Shown: positions 42,184-50,669 of the stretch, piece after piece
How the letters are laid out: each line of letters opens with the position of its first letter
Position numbering within the stretch: the first letter of the stretch is position 1
Assembly: GCA_963675425.1 (NCBI GenBank)
Contig: OY776214.1
Coordinates: forward strand, 3,410,001-3,474,000
Length of the DNA stretch: 64,000 bases
Direction: 5' to 3'
From: Sporobacter sp963675425
GTDB taxonomy: Bacteria; Bacillota; Clostridia; Oscillospirales; Oscillospiraceae
Position numbers and translations under genes: made by a program
Notes under the pieces: model-generated
Told to the model about the DNA's origin: nothing
Seen by the model: the letters and a program-made list of their open reading frames with translations, nothing else
Database searches by the model: none

Positions 42184-42383
42184 CAAATATGAAAGATATT
42201 TTATCCTTTGTTGCAAATTGTCCGTAATATAATACTCCGGTTAAATAAATCAAGTGTAAAATTATCATTAAATATCAAGCATAACGCCGTATAATTTCCA
42301 TTAATCGGTAAATCATAACGTTGATCCAGTTGCCCGCGGGGTGACTCGCAGGCCGGATAATCATTCATTACGGAGGTACATGT

Positions 42384-43400
42384 ATGAAAGCAAAACGTCA
42401 ATTAGCAGCGCGTGTCATCGCTGTATTGCTGTTCGTCGCGCTGGCAGCCGGATTCGTTATCACCGGTGTTCCTTGTCTGGCAACAGGCCCCGAGATCGTA
42501 TCCGTGATTTCGCAGAACACCAGCCCCATCGCCAAAAATCTTGAATTAGAAACATTTAAGGGGATCGCCATCTCCGGAAAGCTGGCCGCAACCGACCCGG
42601 ACGGCGACGAGGTAATCTTTGAGATTACCGACCTGCCGAAAAAAGGCAGCGTCGAGGCACAAAGCGACGGCAGCTTTGTTTACACGCCGCAGGAGGGCAA
42701 GAAAGGCACCGACAGTTTCTCGTATACGGCTGTCGACCCGTTCGGCAACCACTCGGAATCAGCAACCGTCTCCATCAGTATTCAAAAGCAGTCGGCCAAG
42801 ATAACATACTCTGATATGCAGGGTAACAGCTCGAATTATTCAGCGCTCGTGCTGGCCGAAAAAGGCGTTTTTATGGGCGAAAAGCTCGGCAATGAGTATT
42901 TCTTCCGTCCTGACACGTCCATGACGCGCAGTGAGTTTCTTGCGCTGTGTCTGGCCGTCACCGAAACCGAGACTCTGGAGGGCATTACACGTACCGGCTT
43001 TTCTGACGATGCCAGCATCCCCATGTGGGCCAAGCCTTATGTGTCAACTGGTCTGATGGCTGGCGTCATCACCGGATACCGGGATTCGGACGGGCGGCTC
43101 GTCTTTAACGCAGAGGAGCCCATCACGTATTCGGAGGCGGCGATGATTCTCAACAACGTGCTTAGGTTGACCGATGTTGAAAGCGTCATGTCTGTCAGTG
43201 TCCTTGATGAAGCCGCGCCTGTTTGGGCATACCAGGCCGAAGTGAATCTGGCAGCCTGTAATATCATGCCCGCACACGGAGCCTCGTCGTACACGGAGAC
43301 CCTCACAAGAGCCGGCGCGGCTGACCTGCTGGCCGCTTCCCTGTCGCACATTGAAGCGCGTGACAGCGGCATCTCGCTTTTGAGCTGGGCCAAACAGTAA
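42384..43400 (+). CDS. Secreted S-layer-homology protein with a bacterial Ig/cadherin-like domain
   Basis: A 338-residue surface protein. It starts with a signal peptide (RQLAARVIAVLLFVALAAGFV). Residues ~50-135 form an Ig-like/cadherin-like repeat (LAATDPDGDEVIFEITDLP ... GTDSFSYTAVDPFGNHS). The C-terminal ~190 residues hold three SLH repeats, opened by ITYSDMQGN, TGFSDDASIPMWAKPYV and the more diverged SVSVLDEAAPVWAYQAEV. SLH repeats bind pyruvylated secondary wall polymer, so the protein likely sits on the cell wall. ACGGAGG precedes the ATG at 7 nt. No adjacent csaB gene is present. The ligand is unknown. Confidence 0.9.
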   Translation: MKAKRQLAARVIAVLLFVALAAGFVITGVPCLATGPEIVSVISQNTSPIAKNLELETFKGIAISGKLAATDPDGDEVIFEITDLPKKGSVEAQSDGSFVYTPQEGKKGTDSFSYTAVDPFGNHSESATVSISIQKQSAKITYSDMQGNSSNYSALVLAEKGVFMGEKLGNEYFFRPDTSMTRSEFLALCLAVTETETLEGITRTGFSDDASIPMWAKPYVSTGLMAGVITGYRDSDGRLVFNAEEPITYSEAAMILNNVLRLTDVESVMSVSVLDEAAPVWAYQAEVNLAACNIMPAHGASSYTETLTRAGAADLLAASLSHIEARDSGISLLSWAKQ

Positions 43401-43507
43401 GCGTCGTACAGCACGGACCGGGCAGATTGTTTTCAGCATCTCTCTTTACAGCTTCAGGCAAAAAGAGTAAAATAGCCGCAGAAAAAAATGTAAAGGGAGA
43501 CACACGA

Positions 43508-44095
43508 ATGACATCATCCATTACGCGCGGCGAGGCGCTGGTACTTTTGCGCCGGTATAACAAGGAACCGTTTCACATCCTGCACGCCTTAACGGTTGAA
43601 GCCGTTATGGGTTGGTTTGCCGGGACACTCGGGTATGGCGAGGACCGGGATTACTGGTCGCTCGTCGGACTGCTTCACGATATCGACTTTGAGCAGTATC
43701 CGGAGGAGCACTGTCAAAAAGCGCCGGAGCTTTTGAAGGACGGCGGCGTCGGGGACGATATGGTTCATGCCATTGTCAGCCACGGCTGGGGCATCTGCTC
43801 TGATATCAAGCCGGAACACGAGATGGAAAAGGTTCTGTTTGCTATCGACGAGCTGACGGGGCTGATCGGCGCCGCTGTCAGGATGCGCCCGTCGAAGAGC
43901 GCGTCGGATCTTGAGGTATCAAGCCTTAAAAAGAAGTTCAAGGACAAAAAATTCGCCGCAGGCTGCTCGCGTGACATCATCTCTCAGGGCGCCGAACTGC
44001 TGGGCTGGGATCTGGATAAGCTCTTTGAGCGCACCATTGAGGCCATGCGCACTTGTGAGGACAGAATCAATGAACAAATGGCAGCTCTTAACTGA
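43508..44095 (+). CDS. HD-domain protein (predicted phosphohydrolase)
   Basis: A 195-residue HD-superfamily protein. The metal-binding residues fall in HALTVEAVMGWFA (first His), LLHDIDFE (the HD pair) and AIVSHGWG, with a late Asp in AIDELTGLI. Small HD proteins hydrolyse nucleotides or phosphoesters, but the substrate cannot be predicted. ATG 43508 has AAAGGGAG 9-10 nt upstream; the open frame before it (from 43427) lacks a site. It follows the SLH gene by ~110 bases, likely as an independent or loosely linked gene. A terminator hairpin follows. Confidence 0.9.
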   Translation: MTSSITRGEALVLLRRYNKEPFHILHALTVEAVMGWFAGTLGYGEDRDYWSLVGLLHDIDFEQYPEEHCQKAPELLKDGGVGDDMVHAIVSHGWGICSDIKPEHEMEKVLFAIDELTGLIGAAVRMRPSKSASDLEVSSLKKKFKDKKFAAGCSRDIISQGAELLGWDLDKLFERTIEAMRTCEDRINEQMAALN

Positions 44096-44127
44096 CAGGA
44101 TAGATTTGAATAAGTGTTAACGAACAG

Positions 44128-44149
44128 GGCGGGATGTCTTCATCCCGCC
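44128..44149 (+). terminator. Terminator of the HD-domain gene
   Basis: GGCGGGATG pairs perfectly with CATCCCGCC around the loop TCTT, 32 bases after the stop. A weak T-run (TGATGCTTT) follows. A second hairpin at 44211-44244 (AAAGACAGCG/CGCTGTCTTT, flanked by an A-run on its left) lies further along and serves the opposite strand. Confidence 0.75.
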
Positions 44150-44210
44150 TGATGCTTTCAGACCTTTTACTGATACACTGGATGAATGCTAATAGCGTAT
44201 TAGGGTAAAA

Positions 44211-44244
44211 AAAGACAGCGGCAGGATGCTCCGTCGCTGTCTTT
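44211..44244 (-). terminator. Terminator after the 34-residue membrane-protein ORF
   Basis: AAAGACAGCG (44211-44220) and CGCTGTCTTT (44235-44244) form a 10-bp stem with a 14-nt loop. On the minus strand it is followed by TTTTTTTACCC, a good T-run, about 60 bases after the stop of the small ORF. Confidence 0.85.
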
Positions 44245-44304
44245 CCTGACGTTATACACTGATTTAATTAGACTGTCCAGTTTCGAATGATGATCACACC
44301 AACC

Positions 44305-44409
44305 TTACGCTTTTTTCAGCTTGTTCAGGATAAAATAGATCGCGGATATAACAACAACCGCTGCGGCGACCGTCAAGACAATGGTCTTGATGAATTTCAT
44401 GCTGTTCAT
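44305..44409 (-). CDS. Small single-transmembrane protein (34 residues)
   Basis: ATG 44409 opens a 34-codon frame. It encodes a short basic N-terminus (MNSMKFIK), one hydrophobic helix (TIVLTVAAAVVVISAIYFIL) and a basic end (NKLKKA). GGAGATGATTGG upstream provides a ribosome site, and a good terminator follows, so it looks like a complete mini-transcription unit. I do not recognise a family. Short amphipathic/membrane peptides of this kind can be small regulators or toxins, but nothing here proves either. Confidence 0.6.
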   Translation of the reverse strand: MNSMKFIKTIVLTVAAAVVVISAIYFILNKLKKA

Positions 44410-44590
44410 CCAATCATCTCCAGTAAAATCATAAGAACCGGCGGGTGTTCGTTAAGCCGGTGCAAACCGGCTTCAGGCCGTTCGTATATTTCCATCTTTT
44501 CGCCCGCAAGGGTATTATTTCCTTTTTATTTTACCACCGGATCTGCCAAAGCTCAAGAACATTCGGTGTGATATTTAAAATATGCCTTTT

Positions 44591-45838
44591 TTACCGGATC
44601 TGGCCACTGCCATAGACGACATATTTCATGGACGTGAGCTGCTCCAGCCCCATCGGCCCGCGCGCGTGCATTTTTTGCGTCGAGATGCCGATCTCCGCGC
44701 CAAGTCCGAACTCACCGCCGTCCGTAAAGCGTGTCGAGGCATTGACGTAAACAGCGGCGGCGTCCACTTCATTTAAAAAGCGCTGCGACGACGCGTAATC
44801 GCTCGTCACGATTGCTTCCGAATGCTTTGAGCTATACTTGTTGACATGCCGAATCGCCTCGTCCAGACCGTCCACAACCTTGACGGCAAGAATATAATCA
44901 CCGTACTCCGTCCAGTAGTCCTCATCTGTGGCCGGCACGACGCAATCGCCCAGAATGGCGGCCGTTTCCGGGCAGCCGCGAAGCTCCGTGTTCTTTCGAT
45001 CAAGCAGTGCTTTGGCCATTGGTAGAAAGTCTTTAGCGATCTTCCGGTCGACTAAAAGCGTCTCAGCCGCGTTGCAAACGGACGGACGCGAGCACTTGGC
45101 ATTGAAAATAATCTCCGCGCCCATTTTGAGTTCGGCCGTCGATTCGACGTAAATATGGCAGTTTCCCACGCCCGTTTCGATGACGGGTACCTTTGCGTTC
45201 TGCACGACGTGCTGGATCAGGCCCGCACCACCCCTTGGAATCAGCACGTCGACATAATCCTTAAGCTGCAGCAATTCGGTGACGCTGTCACGTGTGGTGT
45301 CCTGCACAAGCGCGACGGAATCCTCCGGCAAACCGGCTTCTTTAACGGCCTTGCGCATAATATTCATCAGCGCGTTATTGGAGTTAAACGCTTCTTTGCC
45401 GCCTCGCAGGATGACGGCGTTACCCGCCTTCAGGCACAGCACCGCCGCGTCGACCGTAACGTTGGGACGTGATTCAAAGATGATGGCGATGACGCCCAAC
45501 GGCACTCTTTTACGTCCGATAACAAGCCCGTTGGGCCGCGTGCCCATTTTGTCGTACGATCCGACGGGGTCGTCAAGCGCGCAAACCTGACGGACGCTGT
45601 CCGAAATGCCGGCGATGCGCTTTTCATCGAGCAGCAGCCGGTCCATAAGCGCCGGACGCATATTGTTTTCCCGTGCCTTTTGCATATCGATGGCGTTGGC
45701 GTCGAGTATATCCTTTTGATGATCAATCAGTGCGCGTGCGATCGCCTCAAGCGCCTTGTTTTTAGCGTTCGTCCCGCAGACCATAAGCTTCATAGCGGCC
45801 GCTTTTGCGGCCGCGCCCTGTTCTTGTAGTGCCGTCAT
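44591..45838 (-). CDS. proA: Glutamate-5-semialdehyde dehydrogenase (gamma-glutamyl phosphate reductase)
   Basis: A 415-residue ProA, which reduces gamma-glutamyl phosphate with NADPH in proline synthesis. The catalytic cysteine is in FNAKCSRPSVCNAAETLLVD (~250). The N-terminal cofactor region RVPLGVIAIIFESRPNVTVDA and the C-terminal MHARGPMGLEQLTSMKYVVYG are canonical. It lies 18 bases after proB in the same orientation, the usual proBA order. Confidence 0.96.
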   Translation of the reverse strand: MTALQEQGAAAKAAAMKLMVCGTNAKNKALEAIARALIDHQKDILDANAIDMQKARENNMRPALMDRLLLDEKRIAGISDSVRQVCALDDPVGSYDKMGTRPNGLVIGRKRVPLGVIAIIFESRPNVTVDAAVLCLKAGNAVILRGGKEAFNSNNALMNIMRKAVKEAGLPEDSVALVQDTTRDSVTELLQLKDYVDVLIPRGGAGLIQHVVQNAKVPVIETGVGNCHIYVESTAELKMGAEIIFNAKCSRPSVCNAAETLLVDRKIAKDFLPMAKALLDRKNTELRGCPETAAILGDCVVPATDEDYWTEYGDYILAVKVVDGLDEAIRHVNKYSSKHSEAIVTSDYASSQRFLNEVDAAAVYVNASTRFTDGGEFGLGAEIGISTQKMHARGPMGLEQLTSMKYVVYGSGQIR

Positions 45839-45856
45839 GTCATCCTCCCTTTCTCT

Positions 45857-46648
45857 TCACTTGCTTTTAAATAACGTTCCGACGCTGCCGCCCTCTATGA
45901 TCGTATAAAGATCCTCTGGCCGGGCGCCGTTTGTGATAATAGTGTCAATACCGGCCTCGCCGGCCAGCTTGGCCGCCGTCACTTTTGTCGACATACCGCC
46001 GCGGCCGAAAGCGCTGCCCGCGCCTCCGGCACAGGCCTGGACGTAAGCTGAGCACGTCTCAACGACGGGAATATGACGCGCATCAGGGTTTTTTCTCGGG
46101 TCTTCCTCGTAAAGTCCGTCAATATCGGATAGGATGACGAGCAGGTCGGCCTGTGTCAATGCGGCGACAACGGCCGAGAGCATATCGTTGTCACCGAATA
46201 TTTTATGCTCCGACTCGATCTCCTCAATGCAGATTGAGTCATTTTCGTTGACGACCGGGATAACTCCCAGCCCCAAAAGAGATTGGAATGTCCCCAGCAG
46301 GTTTTGCTTAACGGTCGGCCGGTCAACGTCATCTTTTGACAAAAGAATTTGTCCGACAACAGCACCGTACTCGCCGAAGGATTTGTCGTATATGTGCATC
46401 AGCTCGCTCTGTCCAACAGCCGCGACAGCCTGCTGAACGCGGAGGTCTTTCGGCCGCTCGGGTAGATTAAGCTTTCCGCAGCCAGCCCCAATGGCCCCCG
46501 ATGTTACGAGGATGACCTCGTTCCCGGCGTTTTTGATATCCGTCAGCGTCTTGGCCAACCGGTCAATATTTCTAAAATTCAGTCCCCTTCCGCCATGGCA
46601 GAGTGTGGACGTGCCGACTTTGACAACGATGCGTTTTATGTGGTTCAT
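45857..46648 (-). CDS. proB: Glutamate 5-kinase, without PUA domain
   Basis: A 263-residue amino acid kinase that phosphorylates the gamma-carboxyl of glutamate in the first proline step. VVKVGTSTLCHG, ILVTSGAIGAGCGKL and LLVILSDIDGLYEEDPRKN are the key motifs. It stops after the kinase domain and lacks the C-terminal PUA domain of E. coli ProB, a form common in Firmicutes. proA follows directly. Confidence 0.95.
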   Translation of the reverse strand: MNHIKRIVVKVGTSTLCHGGRGLNFRNIDRLAKTLTDIKNAGNEVILVTSGAIGAGCGKLNLPERPKDLRVQQAVAAVGQSELMHIYDKSFGEYGAVVGQILLSKDDVDRPTVKQNLLGTFQSLLGLGVIPVVNENDSICIEEIESEHKIFGDNDMLSAVVAALTQADLLVILSDIDGLYEEDPRKNPDARHIPVVETCSAYVQACAGGAGSAFGRGGMSTKVTAAKLAGEAGIDTIITNGARPEDLYTIIEGGSVGTLFKSK

Positions 46649-46698
46649 TAAGGCGACGCCTTCTTTCTATTTTTTGAACGGCCGCCGGCTTAAGCAGC

Positions 46699-47940
46699 TT
46701 AATCGAAAATGGCGGTGGCAAAATAGTCTTCCGGCGTCTCCGCTCGCCGGATCATTTCGACGCTCCCGTCAGTCTTCAACAGCAGTTCTGCAGAGCGCAG
46801 CTTACCGTTATAGTTGTAACCCATCGCGCGTCCGTGCGCACCCGTGTCGTGTATGACGAGGAAATCCCCGACATCAATTTTCGGCAGCGCGCGGTCGACG
46901 GCGAATTTATCGTTATTCTCGCATAGCGAGCCGGTGATATCGTAGACGCGGTCATGCGGCATATGTTCTTTGCCCATGACGGTAATATGATGGTATGCCC
47001 CGTACATTGCCGGGCGCATCAGGTCGCACGCGCAGGCATCCACGCCAATGTATTCCTTGTAGATGTGCTTTTCATGAACCGCCTTTGTTACGAGGCAGCC
47101 GTACGGCCCCAGCATAAAGCGCCCGAGCTCAGTGTAAATGGCGATATCGTCCATTCCGGCCGGCCAGAGAATCGATTCATAAGCCTTGCGGACATTCTCG
47201 CCGATAATCATGATATCATTGGCCGGCTGATCCGGCTGATACGGTATCCCGATTCCGCCGGACAAATTGATAAACGTGATATTTGCGCCCGTCTCACGCC
47301 GCAGGTCGACGGCCAACTCGAAAAGCTGGGCGGCCAGATGCGGATAGTAATCATTTGTGAGTGTGTTGCTGGCTAAAAACGCATGGATACCGAATTCCTC
47401 CGCGCCGAGCTCCATTAGCCTTTTATACGCGAGAATCATCTGTCCCTTGGTCATACCGTATTTGGATTCGTTCGGGTTATCCATGATCTGGTTGGAGATG
47501 GCAAAATAACCGCCCGGATTGAACCGGCAGCAAATTTTTTTCGGGATTTTTCCTACCTTATTCAAGAACTCTATATGCGTCAAGTCATCCAAGTTGATCG
47601 TTGCGCCGAGCTCCAGCGCTTTTTTATATTCTTCAGGCGGCGTGACATTTGACGAGAACATGATTTCGTCTCCGGCAAAGCCGCAGCGCTCGCTGAGCAT
47701 CAGCTCCGTCAGCGACGCGCAATCTGTCCCGCAGCCTTCCTCCTTGAGGATATTCAAAATCGCCGGCGTGGGCGTGGCTTTCACCGCAAAATACTCCTTA
47801 AAGCCTGGGTTCCAGGAAAATGCCTCATTCAACCGCCGGGCGTTTTCCCGGATGCCGTTTTCATCATATAAATGATACGGCGTCGGGTATTTCTCGGTTA
47901 TTTTTCTCAGCTGCTCCAATGTCACAAATGTTTTCTTCAT
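46699..47940 (-). CDS. lysA: PLP-dependent diaminopimelate decarboxylase-type enzyme (LysA family)
   Basis: A 413-residue fold-type III decarboxylase. The PLP lysine is in EYFAVKATPTPAIL (~50), the phosphate-binding glycines in NLSGGIGIPY, and the C-terminal catalytic region in SLCENNDKFAVDRALP and FLVIHDTGAHGRAMGYNYNG. The Cys of the latter (CEN) and the dimer-contact Tyr are conserved. Most relatives make lysine from meso-diaminopimelate, but the divergence is enough that another basic amino acid is possible. It is 50 bases upstream of proB and may be co-transcribed with proBA. Confidence 0.88.
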   Translation of the reverse strand: MKKTFVTLEQLRKITEKYPTPYHLYDENGIRENARRLNEAFSWNPGFKEYFAVKATPTPAILNILKEEGCGTDCASLTELMLSERCGFAGDEIMFSSNVTPPEEYKKALELGATINLDDLTHIEFLNKVGKIPKKICCRFNPGGYFAISNQIMDNPNESKYGMTKGQMILAYKRLMELGAEEFGIHAFLASNTLTNDYYPHLAAQLFELAVDLRRETGANITFINLSGGIGIPYQPDQPANDIMIIGENVRKAYESILWPAGMDDIAIYTELGRFMLGPYGCLVTKAVHEKHIYKEYIGVDACACDLMRPAMYGAYHHITVMGKEHMPHDRVYDITGSLCENNDKFAVDRALPKIDVGDFLVIHDTGAHGRAMGYNYNGKLRSAELLLKTDGSVEMIRRAETPEDYFATAIFD

Positions 47941-47995
47941 ATCGCGTCCCCTGATTGTTATTCAACCTGTTTTTCAGCTCGGTCGTGTTTTTAGC

Positions 47996-48024
47996 ATTGT
48001 ACTTTATTTATACATAATTATCAA
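47996..48024 (-). promoter_or_regulatory. Predicted SigA-type promoter of lysA-proB-proA
   Basis: On the minus strand TTGATA (48019-48024) and TACAAT (47996-48001) are separated by exactly 17 bases, about 55 bases before the lysA ATG. A hairpin at 48070-48111, upstream of this on the same strand, follows the convergently read MFS gene's 3' region and may be its terminator. Confidence 0.75.
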
Positions 48025-48137
48025 GAATAAGTGATAATTTTTATTAAATATTTCAATACCATGCGATAGTATCAGCCCGGAATCCTGCCAATATCCGGAT
48101 ACCCGGACTGATGATGTAATGAACAAAGATAAGCGTG

Positions 48138-49391
48138 TTACAAGGTGGTTGCCGTCACGCTCACACCCTTTTTCTTTTGTAGAAAATAAAGGGGGATGAG
48201 CGCCAGAACGATCACGGCGCCGCAGGCAATGAAGGACGCGCGTGCCCCCCATCCTTCTGCAATCGCACCGGCAAAAAGATTACCCAGCGGGGTCGACCCC
48301 GACATAACAAGCGAATAAATACTCATTGCGCGGCCTCGGTATTCATTAGTGGAATTGAGCTGGATCGTTGTATTGACACTTGCCAAAAAGATCATGTATA
48401 TAAAGCTCATGGCCGCAATAGCAATAGCCGCCAGCGCATAAACGCTTGTAAAGCCGACGGCGGCCACGAGCACACCGACAATCAGCGGAAAGATGAAAAC
48501 GAACGCGTTTTTAATACCGCCCCGGCTGATCGATGCCATTGTAATAGCACCCGCCAGCGCGCCGACGCCGCCCATTGACATTAAAAAGCCATAGCCTGTT
48601 TCCGCCTGATGGAGCACCTTGTCGGAGTATACAGGGATTAAAACATTCAGGTTCATGGCAAAGGTCGCGCCGATTGCTAAAAAAAGCAGCGGCATGTATA
48701 AAACTGGCTTGGCGAGTATAAAATGAAGACCTTCTCCGATATTCTTAAAAATATTATCAATCTTGACCGGCTTTTTATCGACCGTCATCGGTTTAATAAA
48801 AAACAGGCTGATAAGTACCGCACCGAAGCTGATGGCATTGATGAAAAAACAGACTGAAATGTCCCAACTGGCCATGATAATTCCGGCCAGTGCCGGACCC
48901 AAAATCCGTGCAAGATTGAACTGCGCGGAGTTAAGCGCGATACCGCCGGCCAAATCGTCCTTACCCACAAGCTCAATAACAAAGGTCTGCCGGGCCGGTG
49001 CATCGAACGTATTCACAAAGCCTGTAAGCGCCGACGATACGATCAGGTGCCAGTATTCAATACGTCTCGTCACAACGAGCACCGCAATAACCAGCGTTAT
49101 AATCATGGCCGCGCATTGGGTGATGATCAAAATATTCTTCTTCTTAAACCGGTCGATTATAACGCCGGCAAACAAAGAAAAAAGCAGAACCGGGGTAAAC
49201 TGGAGTGCGCTGACAAGACTCAGTAAAAAGGCGGAATCCGTAATCTTCAAAGCCAGCCACGGCTGCGCGGCATTTTGCATCCACAAGCCCGTTGTGGACA
49301 CCGTCATGCCAAGCCAGTAATACAGGAAACTTCGATGTTTGAGCGGCGATAAGGGATTGCCGACGGCTGCCGCTTTTTTTGGATTTCTCAA
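48138..49391 (-). CDS. MFS transporter, EntS/DHA3-like
   Basis: A 417-residue protein with twelve hydrophobic segments and no large soluble part. RSFLYYWLGMTVSTTGLWMQNAAQPWLALK and the loop GVIIDRFKKKN are typical of the EntS/enterobactin-exporter-like and DHA3 subgroup of the major facilitator superfamily. QTFVIELVGKDDLAGGIALNSAQFN is another signature. Substrates of such proteins are often siderophores or macrolides; none can be assigned here. The start is TTG 49391, with GGAGAAGG upstream. It is a single gene with its own promoter. Confidence 0.9.
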   Translation of the reverse strand: MRNPKKAAAVGNPLSPLKHRSFLYYWLGMTVSTTGLWMQNAAQPWLALKITDSAFLLSLVSALQFTPVLLFSLFAGVIIDRFKKKNILIITQCAAMIITLVIAVLVVTRRIEYWHLIVSSALTGFVNTFDAPARQTFVIELVGKDDLAGGIALNSAQFNLARILGPALAGIIMASWDISVCFFINAISFGAVLISLFFIKPMTVDKKPVKIDNIFKNIGEGLHFILAKPVLYMPLLFLAIGATFAMNLNVLIPVYSDKVLHQAETGYGFLMSMGGVGALAGAITMASISRGGIKNAFVFIFPLIVGVLVAAVGFTSVYALAAIAIAAMSFIYMIFLASVNTTIQLNSTNEYRGRAMSIYSLVMSGSTPLGNLFAGAIAEGWGARASFIACGAVIVLALIPLYFLQKKKGVSVTATTL

Positions 49392-49420
49392 GCGTCATTA
49401 CCTTCTCCGTTTTTTCTTTT

Positions 49421-49449
49421 AGTATATAGTTATCCTTTGGTTATTTCAA
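49421..49449 (-). promoter_or_regulatory. Predicted SigA-type promoter of the MFS gene
   Basis: On the minus strand TTGAAA (49444-49449) and TATACT (49421-49426) are separated by 17 bases, about 30 bases before the TTG start codon. Confidence 0.7.
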
Positions 49450-49472
49450 TGATTTTCCTGCTCAAACAAAAT

Positions 49473-49495
49473 AAAGCCCGCCGTTGGGGGGCTTT
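49473..49495 (-). terminator. Terminator of the germinant-receptor operon
   Basis: AAAGCCC pairs with GGGCTTT around a 9-nt loop, then ATTTTGTTTG follows on the minus strand. It lies 30 bases after the last gerB stop and just upstream of the MFS promoter. Confidence 0.75.
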
Positions 49496-49525
49496 AGGAT
49501 TATTGACAATGGCAGTATATGTCGG

Positions 49526-50635
49526 TTATCCGCCTTGACTGCCAAAATCTTTTCTTATCAGCTTTCTTATTCCGTAAACCGCCAGCATAAGAAGCGGCAT
49601 TATCAATCCTAACACCAAAGTATTCGGCAGCAGTCCCACTGGAATCCAGCTCTCTTTTTCAATTGCGGTGGAATTAACGGTCCAGGAAAACATCATGCAT
49701 AACAATCCCATTGGCGCTGCAATTTTTGTATGCTCCTTCAAACCCAGAAGTTCTGAAAGAGCCAATATACTCCCTAAAAAGTACAGGATAGCAATAACAA
49801 ATTCGGAAATTGTCCATATGCTTGAAATTACATATTCAAACCTTGTCAATACCATTCCGATATTGATCTCTTTAGTTAGCGTGACCGTTGGAAAAGCTGA
49901 TTTTGCAATAACGGCACTGCCCAGAACCAGTATAGAAACCAGCACTGTAAAAAATACAACTATATTAGCCCACAGAAAACCCTTGACAAACGCTCTTTTC
50001 CCCAGCTTTTTGTCCTTGATATAAGCCGGAAAAATCATTAATATAGTAAAATTTTGTATCGATATATAGGCGCTCAACACCACAGCGCCCTTTAATATCG
50101 GATTTATACCATTCTCAAAAACCGGCTGAATGTATTGAATGTTTACTTCCGGAAGAACGAGTAAAACAGATAGAATTATAACCACCGTAAACAAAACAAA
50201 AAACAACTCTGTAGAACGCGCTATTGCTTCAATGCCGTAATAAACCGCTATAACCAAGGCGGCATAGAATAAAACAACGATCACGGCAACAGGCGTTTCG
50301 TGCATAATATTTGAATGAAAACCGCCAATATACCATGGAACGTCATAAGCCGTTATGAATATATATAGAAAGTAACCTATTGCAATAAGCTTACCAATCC
50401 ATTTGCCGAATATTTTCTGCGTTAATCCGATTAAAGTGAGCCCATTAAACCTTGTAGCTAGAAAAGTATAGACCCACATCATAAAAAGGCCAAACACCAT
50501 CGTTACGAGTACCGATATCCACGCATCCTGTTTAGCGATGCCGGTAATAGCTGACGATACAACCAGTATAGACCCGCCCAAAGTCGACAATGCCGAGAAT
50601 GTAAATAGCTGATGACTGGTAATTTGTTTGTTCAT
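49526..50635 (-). CDS. Spore germination permease GerB family, third copy
   Basis: A 369-residue endospore germination permease of the GerAB/GerKB group (APC-type transporter). It has about ten transmembrane helices, with the N-terminus ITSHQLFTFSALSTLGGSILVVSSAITGIAKQDAW typical of the family, and FHSNIMHETPVAVIVVLFYAALVIAVYYGIEAIARS central. GerB proteins form the ligand-sensing membrane part of the receptor with GerA and GerC. GGCGGGAG precedes the ATG. It is the last of three tandem gerB genes and the most diverged from the other two, judging by eye. Confidence 0.93.
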   Translation of the reverse strand: MNKQITSHQLFTFSALSTLGGSILVVSSAITGIAKQDAWISVLVTMVFGLFMMWVYTFLATRFNGLTLIGLTQKIFGKWIGKLIAIGYFLYIFITAYDVPWYIGGFHSNIMHETPVAVIVVLFYAALVIAVYYGIEAIARSTELFFVLFTVVIILSVLLVLPEVNIQYIQPVFENGINPILKGAVVLSAYISIQNFTILMIFPAYIKDKKLGKRAFVKGFLWANIVVFFTVLVSILVLGSAVIAKSAFPTVTLTKEINIGMVLTRFEYVISSIWTISEFVIAILYFLGSILALSELLGLKEHTKIAAPMGLLCMMFSWTVNSTAIEKESWIPVGLLPNTLVLGLIMPLLMLAVYGIRKLIRKDFGSQGG

Positions 50636-50669
50636 TGTATCATACTCCCGCCTTCATCGGTTCATTCTA

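Noticed and set aside
42184..42383. Cyclic-di-GMP riboswitch upstream of the SLH protein gene
   Set aside because: Such riboswitches often precede clostridial surface-protein genes, but the conserved ACGCAAAGCC-type core is absent here.
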